In this document: positions 23,131 to 36,300 of the stretch, in pieces
How the letters are laid out: every line of letters begins with the position of its first letter
How positions within the stretch are numbered: the first letter of the stretch is position 1
From: Flabesymbios commensalis
Taxonomy: Eukaryota; Annelida; Polychaeta; Terebellida; Flabelligeridae
Direction: 5' to 3'
Assembly (NCBI GenBank): GCA_964017125.1
Contig: CAXHKU010000977.1
Location: 83,636 to 147,635 of the forward strand
DNA length: 64,000 nucleotides
The notes under the pieces: generated by a model
What the model was told of the DNA's origin: nothing
Database searches by the model: none
The model's input: the letters and a program-made list of their open reading frames with translations, nothing else
Program-made: the position numbers and the translations under genes

Positions 23131-25042
23131 CTGCACAACATATTAAATGTGCATAATATATATTGGTCATGTCATTGCTATACCTTACCTGTGATAATTG
23201 ACAGCTATGTTTTACTCTGGTTCTGCCATAATAGTGTTCCCTGTTCCACTTTGATTTTCATTTATGACAAAATTGAAAAATATCCTATTTTAAAGTTTCA
23301 TAATCCACATGCACGGCTGGGCCTCATCTTCATCATTGACGTTTGGCCAGTAATTGGTAGAAAACAATTAATGAATGGGAAAACGTGAATTCAACTATGA
23401 TGCTGCGTCATTAAAAAACCCATAATTGGCCCAGCTGCTTTATAGACAATGAATCGACATTACTCCAGCACCTGAATCACACGGTATGGAGTGCATTCTA
23501 TTAATGAGTGTGTCCGCTCATATAACATGACAAAACAAGAAATTTATTTTTGGATTTGAACTTATAAAATGCCCCTATATATTATATGCACAATAATATA
23601 CATGCTGGCATGTTACATCTTGTATTTTACTTTAGAAAGTAAAATTATAATAGTAAGCCTACATATTATTACTTCGAGACATGTTTTTAATATACATATC
23701 CACTTCTAAAGTATGCATACTTCTAGGTGCATCCCAGCAAACACGATACCGCGAACAGTGGATCAACACTCAAAGGTTTTGAATTTCAGAAGTTTAGCCA
23801 GACCATAGAGTTAACTCTATGGCAAGACACGTGTGATTGTACTCCAGCGGTATTGCCTCATTGTAGTAGTCAACGCGATGCGTACAAAGCATAATCTGAT
23901 AATATATTACACTGGCTATATACGCTATGCTTTCTTTTTAGTTTAATGTTGGGCCAGCAGTGCAGACGGTGGACTAGCATTAAACCAGGGATAACTGGAT
24001 ATTTAGTTTATTGTTGTGCCGCCCTCTACATTGTTTACCCAGCATTTAAAGAACATTATTTATTATTAATATTACTATTTGTAAATTCAATTCAAAATAA
24101 AGTTATGGCTTTGGTACCACACATTTTAGTAACTTCTAATTAGACCCTATTAGCGTGATATTTAGGCCTATATTACAATGTGATGTTGAATATCAGCTTC
24201 CATCGATAGGGTCTATTTGTGTTTTTAGCGTAGACTTAGGTTGAAATCTACGTTCAGTTTAACTTGAATATAGCTCTTTTTAATATAGCCAAACATAGGG
24301 ACGCAGACGGTTAATATACGGCAATATAAATAGTTAAAACTATATGTACGAGGTTGGTACTATTACATATTCACTGCCGGATTTAAATATTAGAAAAAGG
24401 GGCCAAGTGGCCCATGATATTTTTCGAAGGGGGGGGGGGAAGGGGGACATTGGCCTTAGACAATGGGGCATGTGGCCCATTATTTTTTCAAAAGGGGGCA
24501 TTTTCTTACAAAAAATAAAACACTTAAGGTTCATTCATATCACCTCATATTCCATAATAAACATTCATCAGGTGTTCATGCTGATAGAAATATCAAAGAT
24601 TCAATTCATTGGCACAAAAGAAGTAAAATCATTCCATAAACCATGTGGACATGAACCATATTGGCGGTTAATATTGGTCTTAAATTACAAATTTAACAAC
24701 TTTATACGAGTTGTTTTCTCTCACTTAAAGTTGTGGGTCAAGATAGTGAGACACAACTCTAAGATGGGAGGATCCAAGTGTGTGAAAATTTAAATTATTT
24801 AATTCAGCAGTTTAAGGGTTAATATATTACTATTATTAGTCGCAATGAACAAATTTTCTACAATATTTGCTGTACAAAATAAATTTGTAGGCCTATTATT
24901 ATTCGTTATATATTGGTCCATTTTCAGAATTTTTTTTGCTTTTGATTTCAATGCCACATATAGTCTAAGTCTATATAGACATCTACACCATGTTCAAGGT
25001 AGAGATTAACCTTTGAAAATACATTGATAAATGCGAATACAA
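23131..25042. other. Intergenic or 5' intron, no gene recognised
   Basis: CCCAGCAAACACG at 23726 looks like one end of an AGCAAACACG-type MITE, but no partner was paired with confidence. Around 24390-24520 GGGGCCAAGTGGCCCATG-like words form an imperfect inverted pair beside a G-run. A 149-codon open frame here (24344-24793) has no protein-like features. Confidence 0.4.
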
Positions 25043-25200
25043 CAGGTGTGGCGAAATTGTGGCGAGGTTTCTTAGCCCCATGTGGCGAGGTTACCAAAGC
25101 TGTGGCGAGGTTACTCAGCCTTCCGTATCAAGGTTACCAAATCTGTGGCGAGATTACCTGTGGCGAGGTTACCTAGTGGCGAGGTTACAGTCAGGTTACA
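25043..25200 (+). repeat. Irregular GTGGCGAGGTTAC minisatellite
   Basis: About seven copies of GTGGCGAGGTTAC, spaced at uneven 15-35 base intervals with variants such as GTGGCGAGATTACC. Linkers include CAAAGCT and CTCAGCC. Irregular spacing argues against a simple slippage array. Confidence 0.7.
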
Positions 25201-25995
25201 GGTAACAGTCCAATATTTCGTTGAAATCAGCAACATTTCAACTACATTTTGGTTTCAGTAGCTCGTTTTCTGCCATACGTCATTTAAATTTTATTGGTAA
25301 GCATATAGGCCTATGTTTTGGATCATGGGATGCCGAACCTTGACTCTGTTCTAACAACGCTGAATACTAATACTGAAACTAATACAGCGATACACAGCTC
25401 ACAATTTGACCCTGGGCTGGGACTGTGGTGCAGTTTATTATTCAAAGCCAATCTATTAAACGGAAACTGTTTATATTAACCTGACAGTTTGAGTGGCATA
25501 GGCATATATGTTACTAGGCATACCCCAGTCAATAACAGGTAGGGGAAGGTACTGCATGCTAGTAGCCTAGGTACATTGCATGCTAGTAGGCCTACTGCTA
25601 TTTGTTCAGATGTGATGGCAGTGTGGATTGTTCAGAATTGAAATAACTGAGTCAAGAGACTGATTAATTACTTCCACTGCCACAGTCGTTGAGCCAATGT
25701 TGATTTAATGATAGGACAGCGTAATAACAGTGTTAGACTGCAGCACAATATTAAATAGACCTGGGGGATCTCTCTTGTTTTCTGCACCTTGACACCACAT
25801 GTTGTAAACCTACTTTGGCTGTCTTCTTCCCGAAAATTAGACCGTTAGCCTGACCATCTCAGTCCAACAAGGATCTCAATAGGACTATTCTATCAGGCAT
25901 ATGCCAGTGAAAATCAGTTTTCATTGTGATTTATGTGTAACGTTAGGCCCTAATTTATTCATGTCAATGGCTATTTTTAACTAGTCTAGAAAGAG

Positions 25996-26790
25996 TTGTT
26001 CAGAAACGAACACGAAAGCAGCCCTTCGTTATCACTTGACCACAATTTTGAAATTGTTTGCTCCCAAAAGTTAATCAGATCATTGGCTGACATTGCTGTG
26101 TATATTTGCCAAATAAGAAGATATGCTGGAAACTTTTTCCTGAAACGCGCTAACAAGTATTTCTTTGTTAGTGGCCCTAGCAATTAAAGGGTTGATTATA
26201 TGGCTATCAAAATGTCACAAAAAACACCCCAGTGGTATATGATGGCTATGTGAAGTATTATACGGAAGCTGAAATTCATAGATCAGCTATCATGCATTGT
26301 TGCAAGTTTTCCGAGACAGTGAAAAAAAAAAATGGTCGACTGACAGCCATTTTGGATTTTTTAGTGTGAAATTTGTCAGAGGTTATCCTTGTGTGAGACA
26401 TTACATTTTGTTTTATATTCATGGTCCAGTCATTTTGCATTTCTTGAGTTAAGTAAATATTACAAAATTCAAAATGGCTGCTAAACGGCCATTTTGAAAT
26501 CGTTTGATCACAAAAGTTAATCAGGTCATTGGCTGACATAGCTGAACATATTTGCCAAATTAAAAGAAGATCTGATAGCAACTTTTTCCTGAAATGAACT
26601 AACGAGCATTTCATCGTTAGTGGCCAAAATGTCACCAAAACAATTCCCCGATGGTATGTGATGGCTATGTGAAGTATGAGGAAGCAGAAATTGATAGACT
26701 AGTAGCTATCTTGAAAACAAATAACTGCGGCGGCGGACCGTGTGGAAAACAGTAAGCAGCCCGCCTCGGCGAGGGCTGCTTAAAGCAACA
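25996..26790. repeat. Repeat with duplicated body and terminal hairpin
   Basis: The block TTGGCTGACAT..GCTG, ATTTGCCAAAT, AACTTTTTCCTGAAA and TTGTTAGTGGCC appears twice (26080-26180 and 26528-26625). Each is followed by an ACCCCAGTGGTAT-like stretch. The second ends at GGCGGCGGACCGTGTGG, CAGTAAG and the hairpin AGCAGCCCGCC / GGCGAGGGCTGCT (26755-26780). It also shares CATTTTGTTTTATA and GGCCATTTTGAAAT with the 145-bp-unit family, suggesting relatedness. A 3' hairpin is compatible with a Helitron/Helentron end. Confidence 0.55.
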
Positions 26791-27924
26791 TGCCCAGGTC
26801 TAAAATCGTAAAAAAATCGGTGATTTTATTTAGGCTTATTAAATTAATATGACCATATGATGTAAACATGTCCATAGACTGGAACTGCAAAAGTTTTTTT
26901 AATTTTTGTGCTGCGCATTCACTAGTTAATAGGCTAGATATAGAGACAAAATTCCTGTATTTCTTATTTTTGACATGGTTGTCAATAATTAGAAATCAGG
27001 AATTTCGTCTCCATATCCGGTCGTGATAAACAGCAAGAGACACGAGAGATACGGGAGAGCCCATAAATCGCAAAATTACGTGATGAAAAGCGAGAAACAG
27101 GAAAGAGCTTCCAAAAACCCAAATAAGAAAAGCGAGAGACACGAGAGATACGAGAGACACGAGAGAGAATAAAAATTTTAAAAAGTTAGATTTGGGAAAT
27201 TATTTTATTGAAAATAAACAGATAAAAAAGCAATATCGGCCCGGCAAACATAGGCATGACTTTGTATACTGCCCGTAGCTTAGCCATGGACGAGACCAAA
27301 TCGTAAAACAACGTTCTCAAATATGGCGATGAATGAGAAAGATCTCAACCCCATGCAATGTCCGAAAAATGTTCATAACTTTTTAATGGCGTTGCAACAG
27401 ACGAGCTGAACATGGGATCATGGAGATGAGATGTTACAGATTTTAATCCAACCAATTGTTGACCTGATTAATTTGGGAAACGTCTTAGATATGATCGCCC
27501 AAAGGAATGTCTCGCATTTTTGATTGAGCGCAATCTGTGGCGGGAGCTTTCAGCTACGCTGTTGTCACTCGTGGTTTTAAACTGTAGGATATGTCTGAAC
27601 GAGATACTCTACAAAATAATAACATTTGTTTTACCTGAACTTTTTGTTCTTTGAGATTTAGAATAAAATAAATGATACAAGTCTACGTATATTATCAGTT
27701 ATATGACACTAATTCCACCGAAATAATGTACATATTTTTTCAACTTGTATAATTTGTATTATTATATTTTACGTTGTAGATAGGCGTGATGGTTGCAATC
27801 AACTTATAGTCCTTGGGCCAGACCAAAATTTAGTACCAATTGGGGTGACTAAACTTTATTGTGATTTTCTGGTATATAAATATATATGAAGGTTCTAAAA
27901 ATGTATGATGGCCTTTTCAGAACG
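26791..27924. other. Intergenic sequence with a long hairpin and a purine-rich repeat
   Basis: 26942-27012 is an inverted repeat with arms GAGACAAAATTCCTG and CAGGAATTTCGTCTC around TTTCTTATT/AATTAGAAAT. 27030-27168 is rich in GAGACACGAGAGATACG-type words in two clusters. No coding sequence found. Confidence 0.45.
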
Positions 27925-30000
27925 GTAGCTTAAGGGTAGTAATTTCAGTTTTAAAGATGGGGGGGGGGTCTCGGAATTAAAAAGTAAGTATTAATTGTAT
28001 CTTTTCATCTATTAGTCCTACAAAAATCCATAATACATCGTTTCTGACATAATTCTGTCCAAGGAATACGTTTTTGATGTTTTGGAAATAATTCAACAAA
28101 CATTTCGCCGACAAATCCAAGATGGCCGCCAATTCAAAGCTGTATTAATTCTCTGGTTTAACTGGTTTATTTATGTCTATATAATGTTTGAAAATTTGTA
28201 AGTAAATATTCTAGTTAGACAATCAAACTAGCGTTAAATTAAACTACTTTTGTTTGTATCTCTTGTAAATATAAAAGCAGTTTAGTTATCCAACAGACGC
28301 GTACCGTATATCCCCGTGTATAATGCGATGTTTTTTCTTAGCTATTCATGTCACAAAAAGGCACCTCGTATTATACATAGATGTATAATTTTTTACAATT
28401 TTTTTTAGCTCTTTAGCGGTAAAACGTAGACTGTGACTTTCCAACTAATAGAATGTCATTTACTGTATTTCATGGACGACGTATATTAGCGGCCTAGCGA
28501 CGATTGTGATAATGCACCCAGTGAGCACGATACACTATACGCAATGCTGTGTCAAAGTTAGGACAGTGTCGTCGACGCTGGCCCAACAATTATAAAGCAG
28601 CATTGGACATTGAGTGTGTTTGTTGCGAATGCAAACAAGATACGTTCACCCAATGCTGGTACATTGTTGTGCCACCGTCTGCGACGCTAACACAGCATTA
28701 TCCTAGCATTGGGTGAATGTGTTGTGTTTGCTGGGAGCCCCCGTCTCACATTCCCGCCAAAAGACAGACGCGCGTGGCACCTTTGACAACCACGGGCAGA
28801 TAAATGACGCCGTTAGTCTGCAACCAATTCACACTCCTGACCTGTTCATTTATATTATTAATGATTTAATCTAAGGTCGCCTTTCATATATGGGAGTGTT
28901 CTATTGTGTACGATGGTAGGCCTATCTGTATATGATATTTTATTAAGATGTATTGGAATGAGAGAATGCGTTGACAAAATATAACAAGATATCACTGATT
29001 ATATTTCCTATGGCAAATTCTATACGTGTAGGCCTTAGAATGTCCATGTTGCTGGGATAACATTAACGCCTACCGCCGTTGCCGCTGCTGATACGGTATT
29101 GAGCAAATGGTGGTATCTGTGGTAGCTGTAGTTCACTGAGCGCAGCTGTGTTATTACACCCTGACACCTCATACAGCCAAACACCTCTTGTGTCTAGACA
29201 ATGCGGCTAGTCTGCAAATGTTTTACAATCGCATAATTCATCTTGGAATGTTCTTATTTGAGCACGACGATATTAAAATATGGTCTTTGTAATATATAAA
29301 TTAAAATAATATAAATTTGTCGGCGAAATATAAATATTTTAAAATCTGTGTGTCTATGTAGCTTAAGCAGGCCTCAGAATGTCTGCCCAAAACCAGACAG
29401 TCCGGATGATATCCACTCTGCCGTGGAAAATTAAAATACACATCTGCTTACAAGTAAGTAAGCAGATACTGCCCTTTGGTTTTGCAGAGCTGTGATGTTG
29501 CCCCTGTTCCGGTCATGGAGCATCGTGTATGAAGGTATCTGTCCTGTGTCAAGGCTCCATTTAGTTGAATACGATAATATCCATGCCTCACATTTAGATG
29601 GCCCGGGACGCTGCCGACATCCAAAATTTGAGGTCGTATTATACAGAGGGGTAGACGTTTTTTCCCGTCATCAGACCCCTCAAATCTTAACTCGTATTAT
29701 ACATGGCGTCGCACTATACGCGGGGATATACGGTACTTCATAGGACTTGTTGTGAGAACCGAAAGCGTATCTCTATGAAATGTGTCACAATAAGGCATAC
29801 ATGTCTAATAGTTGTCTATATTATCTATTTTGTTCTTGGTGAATCAAATATTAAATATTTATATTTTTCCAACAAAATTAAAAAAAAACCACTAAATCAT
29901 TATAAATAAATTAATGATAGCTAGCATATGGTTCATGTTGCGTTTTAGATTAGATACACTGTAATCATGGTGATAGTGGTATGTTATTTTGTGGTTGTTA
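27925..30000 (+). repeat. Dispersed repeat F, copy 1, split by a MITE
   Basis: The two halves (27925-28303 and 29734-30000) together match, in reverse complement, the uninterrupted copy at 44745-45355. Landmarks are a G-run before TCTCGG, CCTACAAAAATCCATAATA, ATCCAACAGACG, and ACCGAAA(AG)CGTATCTCTATGAAATGTG. Copy 2 lacks the 1.43-kb insert. No coding capacity. Confidence 0.75.
28304..29733 (+). mobile_element. TA-target MITE, complete, 1.43 kb
   Basis: Termini CCGTATATCCCCGTGTATA and inverted CCGTATATCCCCGCGTATA, flanked by TA (28302-28303 and 29734-29735). The empty site is present in reverse at about 44995 in repeat F copy 2 (CAGACGTGTACTTTT). The longest family copy in the window, it contains the nested CACCCAATGCTGG palindrome and a GTAAGCAGATACTGCC hairpin near the right side. 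Apparent reading frames within it are not conserved between copies. Confidence 0.88.
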
Positions 30001-30763
30001 TCATAATTATGTGATTGAGCCAGACCCATACTTAGTACCATTCGGGGTGACTAAAAATTAACTACTCTGGATGGTTTTGTATGCCTAACACATGAGGGCG
30101 ATTCCATGCACAAAGTGAAAAAAACTTGATTTTGAAAACAGCTTGAAACTTTAATGTTATGGGCTAATATGATACAAAACTACCTCAACTAATCTGGTTG
30201 CAACTTTTTTTTCAATTATTTGATTGAAAAATGTCCAAAAAGCAACTTATTCCCATTGTTATTGTTTATTTTTTCACAAAACTTAATTTTCATGTTTCTT
30301 TATATTTTTATCAAGATTTTTCAATTAGTAAACTGTTTACATTGTTTCTATCTTTAATTAATAATATAATATGTTTCTGCAAAATGTAAAATCAAAGTAT
30401 TTGATAATTTAAGCACATTGGTTGTTTTGTGCCAAATGTTTGCTCATGCTATTTTCATAATTTGTCCGTACGACATATGAAACATATTTTTTCCACATTA
30501 ATGAATCAATGATGCAGTCTTCATCTTGTTACTACAAATCCTCTTTCTTTAATCAGCAAAGGTTTGACTGGTTCTGTTTAAAATATTTCACATCATTAGT
30601 TTTTATGCAATTGGCTTTTTAATGCTGTCCGTACGACATTTAAAATGTCTTACAGACAACATTTCATGTACATGTACATTATATTGATAATCTCCACCTT
30701 TGAATACGTTTATTGGTTTTTGTATAAATTTTCACCATTTATTTGAAAAGGTTTTTCATAACT
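30001..30763. other. AT-rich sequence with GTCCGTACGACA words
   Basis: 30020-30055 repeats, in the same orientation, a segment seen at 27808-27850 (GCCAGACC, TTAGTACCA, GGGGTGACTAAA). The word GTCCGTACGACA occurs at 30464-30475 and 30627-30638 and again several times near 42 kb. Nothing coding. Confidence 0.5.
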
Positions 30764-33379
30764 AACAAGACTACATAAGTCCAGGAGCTCCCGCGACGAA
30801 TTAGAATTTGATTTAAGCAATTTCGTGTAGGGTTTTTAATGTAGTCCTAGGCTAGGTCAACAAGACGCAAGACAACTAGGTCTAAGAAGCCCAGTCTAAA
30901 AGTGGGATAAGAACTAGACAGTCTGTCAGAGATTGCAAACCTCCATTGAAATTAATGATCCTAATCAGTATCCCAGTAATGGTCTACCTATCTGGCACGG
31001 TTTACCCTATATCAGGCCAATCGAGGTAACTAATAGCTGATTTACGGTCATTTTGAATTCGATATAAATTAGTCAAAAACTTAGGGTGCATCCTCCCCCG
31101 AAACCTCAAATTTTGTTTTATAGTAATGGACTAACATCTAACACAGTTTGCAAAATATTGGGTTTGTGAAAGTAAATAATGGCCGATAGGGGGCCATTTT
31201 GAATTTGAACGAGTCAGAATTTTTCAAGATGCATCCTCAGCTGAAATCTCACATTTCATTCTATAGTAATCGTCTAGCTATCTAGCACGGTTTACCAAAT
31301 ATCGGCCATGTGAAAGTGAATAATGGCCTAAAGGCGGCCATTTTGAATTTGATCAAGTCAAAATTTTCCAAGATGCATCCTCAGCTGAAATCTCACATTT
31401 CATTTTATAGTAATGGTCTAGCCATCTAGCACGGTTTACCAAATATCGCCCATGTGAAAGTGAATAATGGCCGATAGGAGGCCATTTTGAATTTGATCAA
31501 GTCAAAATTTTTCAAGATGCATCCTCTCCTGAAATCTCACATTTTGTTTTATAGTAATGGTCTAGCCATCTAGAACGGTTACTAAAAACCGGCTATGTGA
31601 AAGTGAATAATGGCCGATAGGCGGCCATTTTGAATTTGATCGAGTCAATTTTTTTCAAGATGCATCCTCTCTTGTAATCTCACATTTTGTTTTATAGTAA
31701 TGGTCCAGCTATCTAACACGGTTTACCAAATATCAGCAATGTGCAAGTAAATAGTGGCCGATAGGCGGCCATTTTGAATTTGATTGAGTCGAAAGTTTTT
31801 AAAAGGCATCCTCTCTCGAAACGTCACATTTTGTTTTATAGTAATGGTCTAGCTATCTAGCACGGTTTACCTGATATCAGGCCTATCGAGGTAAATGATG
31901 CTGATTGTCGGCCATTTTGAATTCGTAAGTTTAAAATTTTCAGGGTGCATTCTCCTCCGAAAACTCACACTTTGTTTTATAGTAATCAGGTAATGGTCTA
32001 GCCATCTAGCACGGTTTACCAAATATCAGCCATGTGAAAATGAATAATGGCCGAAAAGGCGGCCATTTTAAATTTGATCAAGTCAATTTTTTTCAAGATG
32101 CATCCTCATCTGAAATCTCACATTTCGTTTTACAGTAATGGTCTAGCCATCTAGCACGGTTGACCAAATAGCGGCCATGTGAAAGTGAATAATGGCCGAT
32201 AAGCGGCCATTTTGAATTTTATCGAGTCAAATTTTTCCAAGATGCATCCTCTCCTGAAATCACACATTTTATTTTATAGTAATGGTCTAGCCATCTAGCA
32301 CGGTTTACCAAATAACGGCCATGTGAAAGTGAATAATGGCTGATTGGCGGCCATTTTGAACTTTGACAAAATGATTTTTTTCAAAATACATCCTCTCCTG
32401 AAGCCTTACAATTTGTTTTATAGTAATGGTGTAGATATCTTGAGCGGTTTTCATGATATTCCACAATATCAGGCCTGTCGAGGTGAATAATGGCTGATAG
32501 GCGGCCATTTTGAATTTTCTCAACTTCAATTTTTTCAGGATGCATCCTCTCCTGAAACCTTACAATTTATTTGATATTAATGGTGTAGCTATCTTGAGCG
32601 GTTTTCATGATATTCCGCAATATCAGGCCTGTCGAGGTGAATAATGGCCGATAGGCGGCCATTTTTAATTTTATCGACTTGAAATTTTTCAAGATGCATC
32701 CTCTCCTGAAACCTCACAATTTGTTTTATAGTAATGGTGTAGCTATCTTGAGCGGTTTTCATGATATTCCGCAAAATCTTTCAGTCGGATTTACCGATGT
32801 TATAAATTAGGTCAAAGTGCTGGGTCAACTTCAAGGTCAAGGTCCAAAAACCTGAAAAGGCACAACTAGGGACCTTAGAGAACATGTATGTGCAATATGA
32901 CTGTCATCGGCCCAGTACTTTTCGAGATCTGCTCCGGAAACGAAGTGCGCGTCAAAACGTCTAAATAGGTCATAGTTCTGAACCAGAAGTAGGTCAAAGT
33001 TCAAATACCCCAAAAGGCACAACTAGACCCCCCAGGGGTGTTGTGTGTAAAATTTGAAGACAATCGGACAAGTACTTTCAGAGATATGCTCCGGAAACGA
33101 ATTGTTTACGGACGGCCCAACGGCCCAACGGCCCAACGGCCCAACGGCCCAACGGCCCAACGCCGTCACATCATCATTTTCTCCTCTGCAACCTTGCGTA
33201 TTGAATTCAGATTAAAAATATTTTAACCCGTCCATTAGCCACCTGGAAGTAACCCACATACCAAAAATTGTTATCCTAGCTTATTTTCTCACAAAGTTAT
33301 AGGCAAAAGAAGAGGCCAAAAAAAAACGGAGGTAGAATCCATAGCTCCCTTCGCTCACCTACGGTGACGGCGGGAGCTA
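30764..33379 (+). mobile_element. Helentron-like element with central tandem array (copy G3)
   Basis: Complete: head at 30764, leader, about thirteen ~145-bp units with GGCGGCCATTTTGAA words, the tail from GGATTTACCGATGTTATAAATTAGG, and a 3' hairpin closing at GGCGGGAGCTA. From 30868 onward it is nearly identical to the following copy G4, showing a recent head-to-tail duplication of about 2.5 kb. Its tail has an expanded CGGCCCAA run. Confidence 0.75.
33113..33160 (+). repeat. CGGCCCAA microsatellite, six copies
   Basis: Six perfect CGGCCCAA copies before CGCCGTCAC. The same site has one copy in G1 (13177) and G2 (19242) and two in G4 (36885), a clear local expansion. Confidence 0.9.
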
Positions 33380-36300
33380 AAAATCAAGACGCAAGACAAC
33401 TAGGTCTAAGAAGCCCAGTCTAAAAGTGGGATAAGAACTAGACAGTCTGTCAGAGATTGCAAACCTCCATTGAAATTAATGATCCTAATCAGTATCCCAG
33501 TAATGGTCTACCTATCTGGCATGGTTTACCCGATATCAGGCCAATCGAGTTAATTAATAGCTGATTTACGGTCATTTTGAATTCGATATAAATTAGTTAA
33601 AAACTTAGGGTGCATCCTCCCCCGAAACCTCAAATTTTGTTTTATAGTAATGGACTAACATCTAACACAGTTTGCAAAATATTGGGCATGTGAAAGTAAA
33701 TAATGGCCGATAGGGGGCCATTTTGAATTTGAACGAGTCAGAATTTTTCAAGATGCATCCTCAGCTGAAATCTCACATTTCATTCTATAGTAATCGTCTA
33801 GCTATCTAGCACGGTTTACCAAATATCGGCCATGTGAAAGTGAATAATGGCCTAAAGGCGGCCATTTTGAATTTGATCAAGTCAAAATTTTCCAAGATGC
33901 ATCCTCAGCTGAAATCTCACATTTCATTCTATAGTAATGGTCTAGCCATCTAGCACGGTTTACCAAATATCGCCCATGTGAAAGTGAATAATGGCCGATA
34001 GAAGGCCATTTTGAATTTGATCAAGTCAAAATTTTTCAAGATGCATTCTCTCCTGAAATCTCACATTTTGTTTTATAGTAATGGTCTAGCCATCTAGTAC
34101 GGTTACTAAAAACCGGCTATGTGAAAGTGAATAATGGCCGATAGGCGGCCATTTTGAATTTGATCGAGTCAATTTTTTTCAAGATGCATCCTCTCTTGTA
34201 ATCTCACATTTTGTTTTATAGTAATGGTCCAGCTATCTAACACGGTTTACCAAATATCAGCAATGTGCAAGTAAATAGTGGCCGATAGGCGGCCATTTTG
34301 AATTCGATTGAGTCGAAAGTTTTTATAAGGCATCCTCTCTCGAAACGTCACATTTTGTTTTATAGTAATGGTCTAGCTATCTAGCACGGTTTACCTGATA
34401 TCAGGCCTATCGAGGTAAATAATGCTGATTGTCGGCCATTTTGAATTCGTAAGTTTAAAATTTTCAGGGTGCATCCTCCCCCGAAAACTCACACTTTGTT
34501 TTATAGTAATCAGGTAATGGTCTAGCCATCTAGCACGGTTTACCAAATGTCAGCCATGTGAAAATGAATAATGGCCGAAAAGGCGGCCATTTTAAATTTG
34601 ATCAAGTCAATTTTTTTCAAGATGCATCCTCATCTGAAATCTCACATTTCGTTTTACAGTAATGGTCTAGCCATCTAGCACGGTTGACAAAATAACGGCC
34701 ATGTGAAAGTGAATAATGGCCGATAAGCGGCCATTTTGAATTTTATCGAGTCAAATTTTTCCAAGATGCATCCTCTTCTGAAATCACACATTTTGTTTTA
34801 TAGTAATGGTCTAGCCATCTAGCACGGTTTACCAAATAACGGCCATGTGAAAGTGAATAATGGCTGATTGGCGGCCATTTTGAACTTTGACAAAATGATT
34901 TTTTTCAAAATACATCCTCTCCTAAAGCCTTACAATTTGTTTTATAGTAATGGTGTAGATATCTTGAGCGGTTTTCATGATATTCCACAATATCAGGCCT
35001 GTCGAGGTGAATAATGGCTGATAGGCGGCCATTTTGAATTTTATCAACTTCAATTTTTTCAGGATGCATCCTCTCCTGAAACCTTACAATTTATTTGATA
35101 TTAATGGTGTAGCTATCTTGAGCGGTTTTCATGATATTCCGCAATATCAGGCCTGTCGAGGTGAATAATGGCCGATAGGCGGCCATTTTTAATGTTATCG
35201 ACTTGAAATTTTTCAAGATGCATCCTCTCCTGAAACCTCACAATTTGTTTTATAGTAATGGTGTAGCTATCTGGAGCGGTTTTCATGATATTCCGCAAAA
35301 TCTTTCAGTCGGATTTACCGATGTTATCAATTACCGTATTATCCCTAATAAACGCGCCGGGCGCGGAGACGAAGTTGGGGGCGTGTTTATTATGTGCACT
35401 AAAATGTTGATCTGTATTTCACGGTCGCATTCGGCTGCGGCGCCGTCATTAAGCCATGCGACATTGGCGAGAACTCACTGCACGTGCAAGCCCCCATCCA
35501 CTCTCAAGGCGCCACACGTGCGCGCTGGCATCAAGTGTAACTAGTATGTTAACACAGGCTGCCACCTTATGCAGCCACGGCCCGCTATATAGGCCGAGAC
35601 GAGGCGGTTACCATCACATTCATCTTGGAATGATCTTGTTTGGGCACGACGATATATAAATATCGTATTTGTTTTAGATACATTACTGCTGATTAGAATA
35701 ATAGAAATCCGTCTGCAACATACTGTATGAATGCTTTAAAAAGATGTAGGCCTAACTGATTAAATTTACGTCTAATTTCACACAGTGTGTAGGCCTCAGA
35801 ATGTCTGCCACAGCAGACCGTCCCCGGCCTGATGACGTCACCTACTCTTGCCGACCTTAGCCCGCCATTTATCGAATGGTGGTGTATCATCTCTGCAGGG
35901 ACATCATGTATACATGTGCGCTATAACATTGGTTCAAAGCAGCAGCAGCATTAATCATGTTAATGGGCCAATGCCATGGTTGGATCGTCTGGGTTTAAGC
36001 ACCTATCAAGTCTTGTGTCTCGGCGCTACTATAGTAGAACAAGATCCATACCTCACATATTTGGATGACCAGTGGACGCCAACTGCTGACGGCCAAAACA
36101 TGACGTAGCACGATAAACAGGGGCAGACGTTTTTCGTGTCATTAGAGGCTTCAAATCATACTTAGCATTAAGCCTACGGGTAGGCCCTATACATTGGCGT
36201 CGCATTAAAACGCCGGGAATTTTGGGCGCTTGTAAATCTGTCTGACTCAATGATCACTGAGCTAGTGCAATGGACAGTTAGTACTTTTGTTGTAAGCAAA

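Noticed and set aside
24344-24793. 149-codon plus-strand open frame
   Set aside because: It runs through a GGGGCCAAGTGG repeat and a G-run, shows no motif or splice context, and an overlapping antisense frame exists. Treated as chance.
29492-29743. 83-codon frame inside the TA MITE
   Set aside because: Not kept in the other two copies of the same MITE; chance opening.
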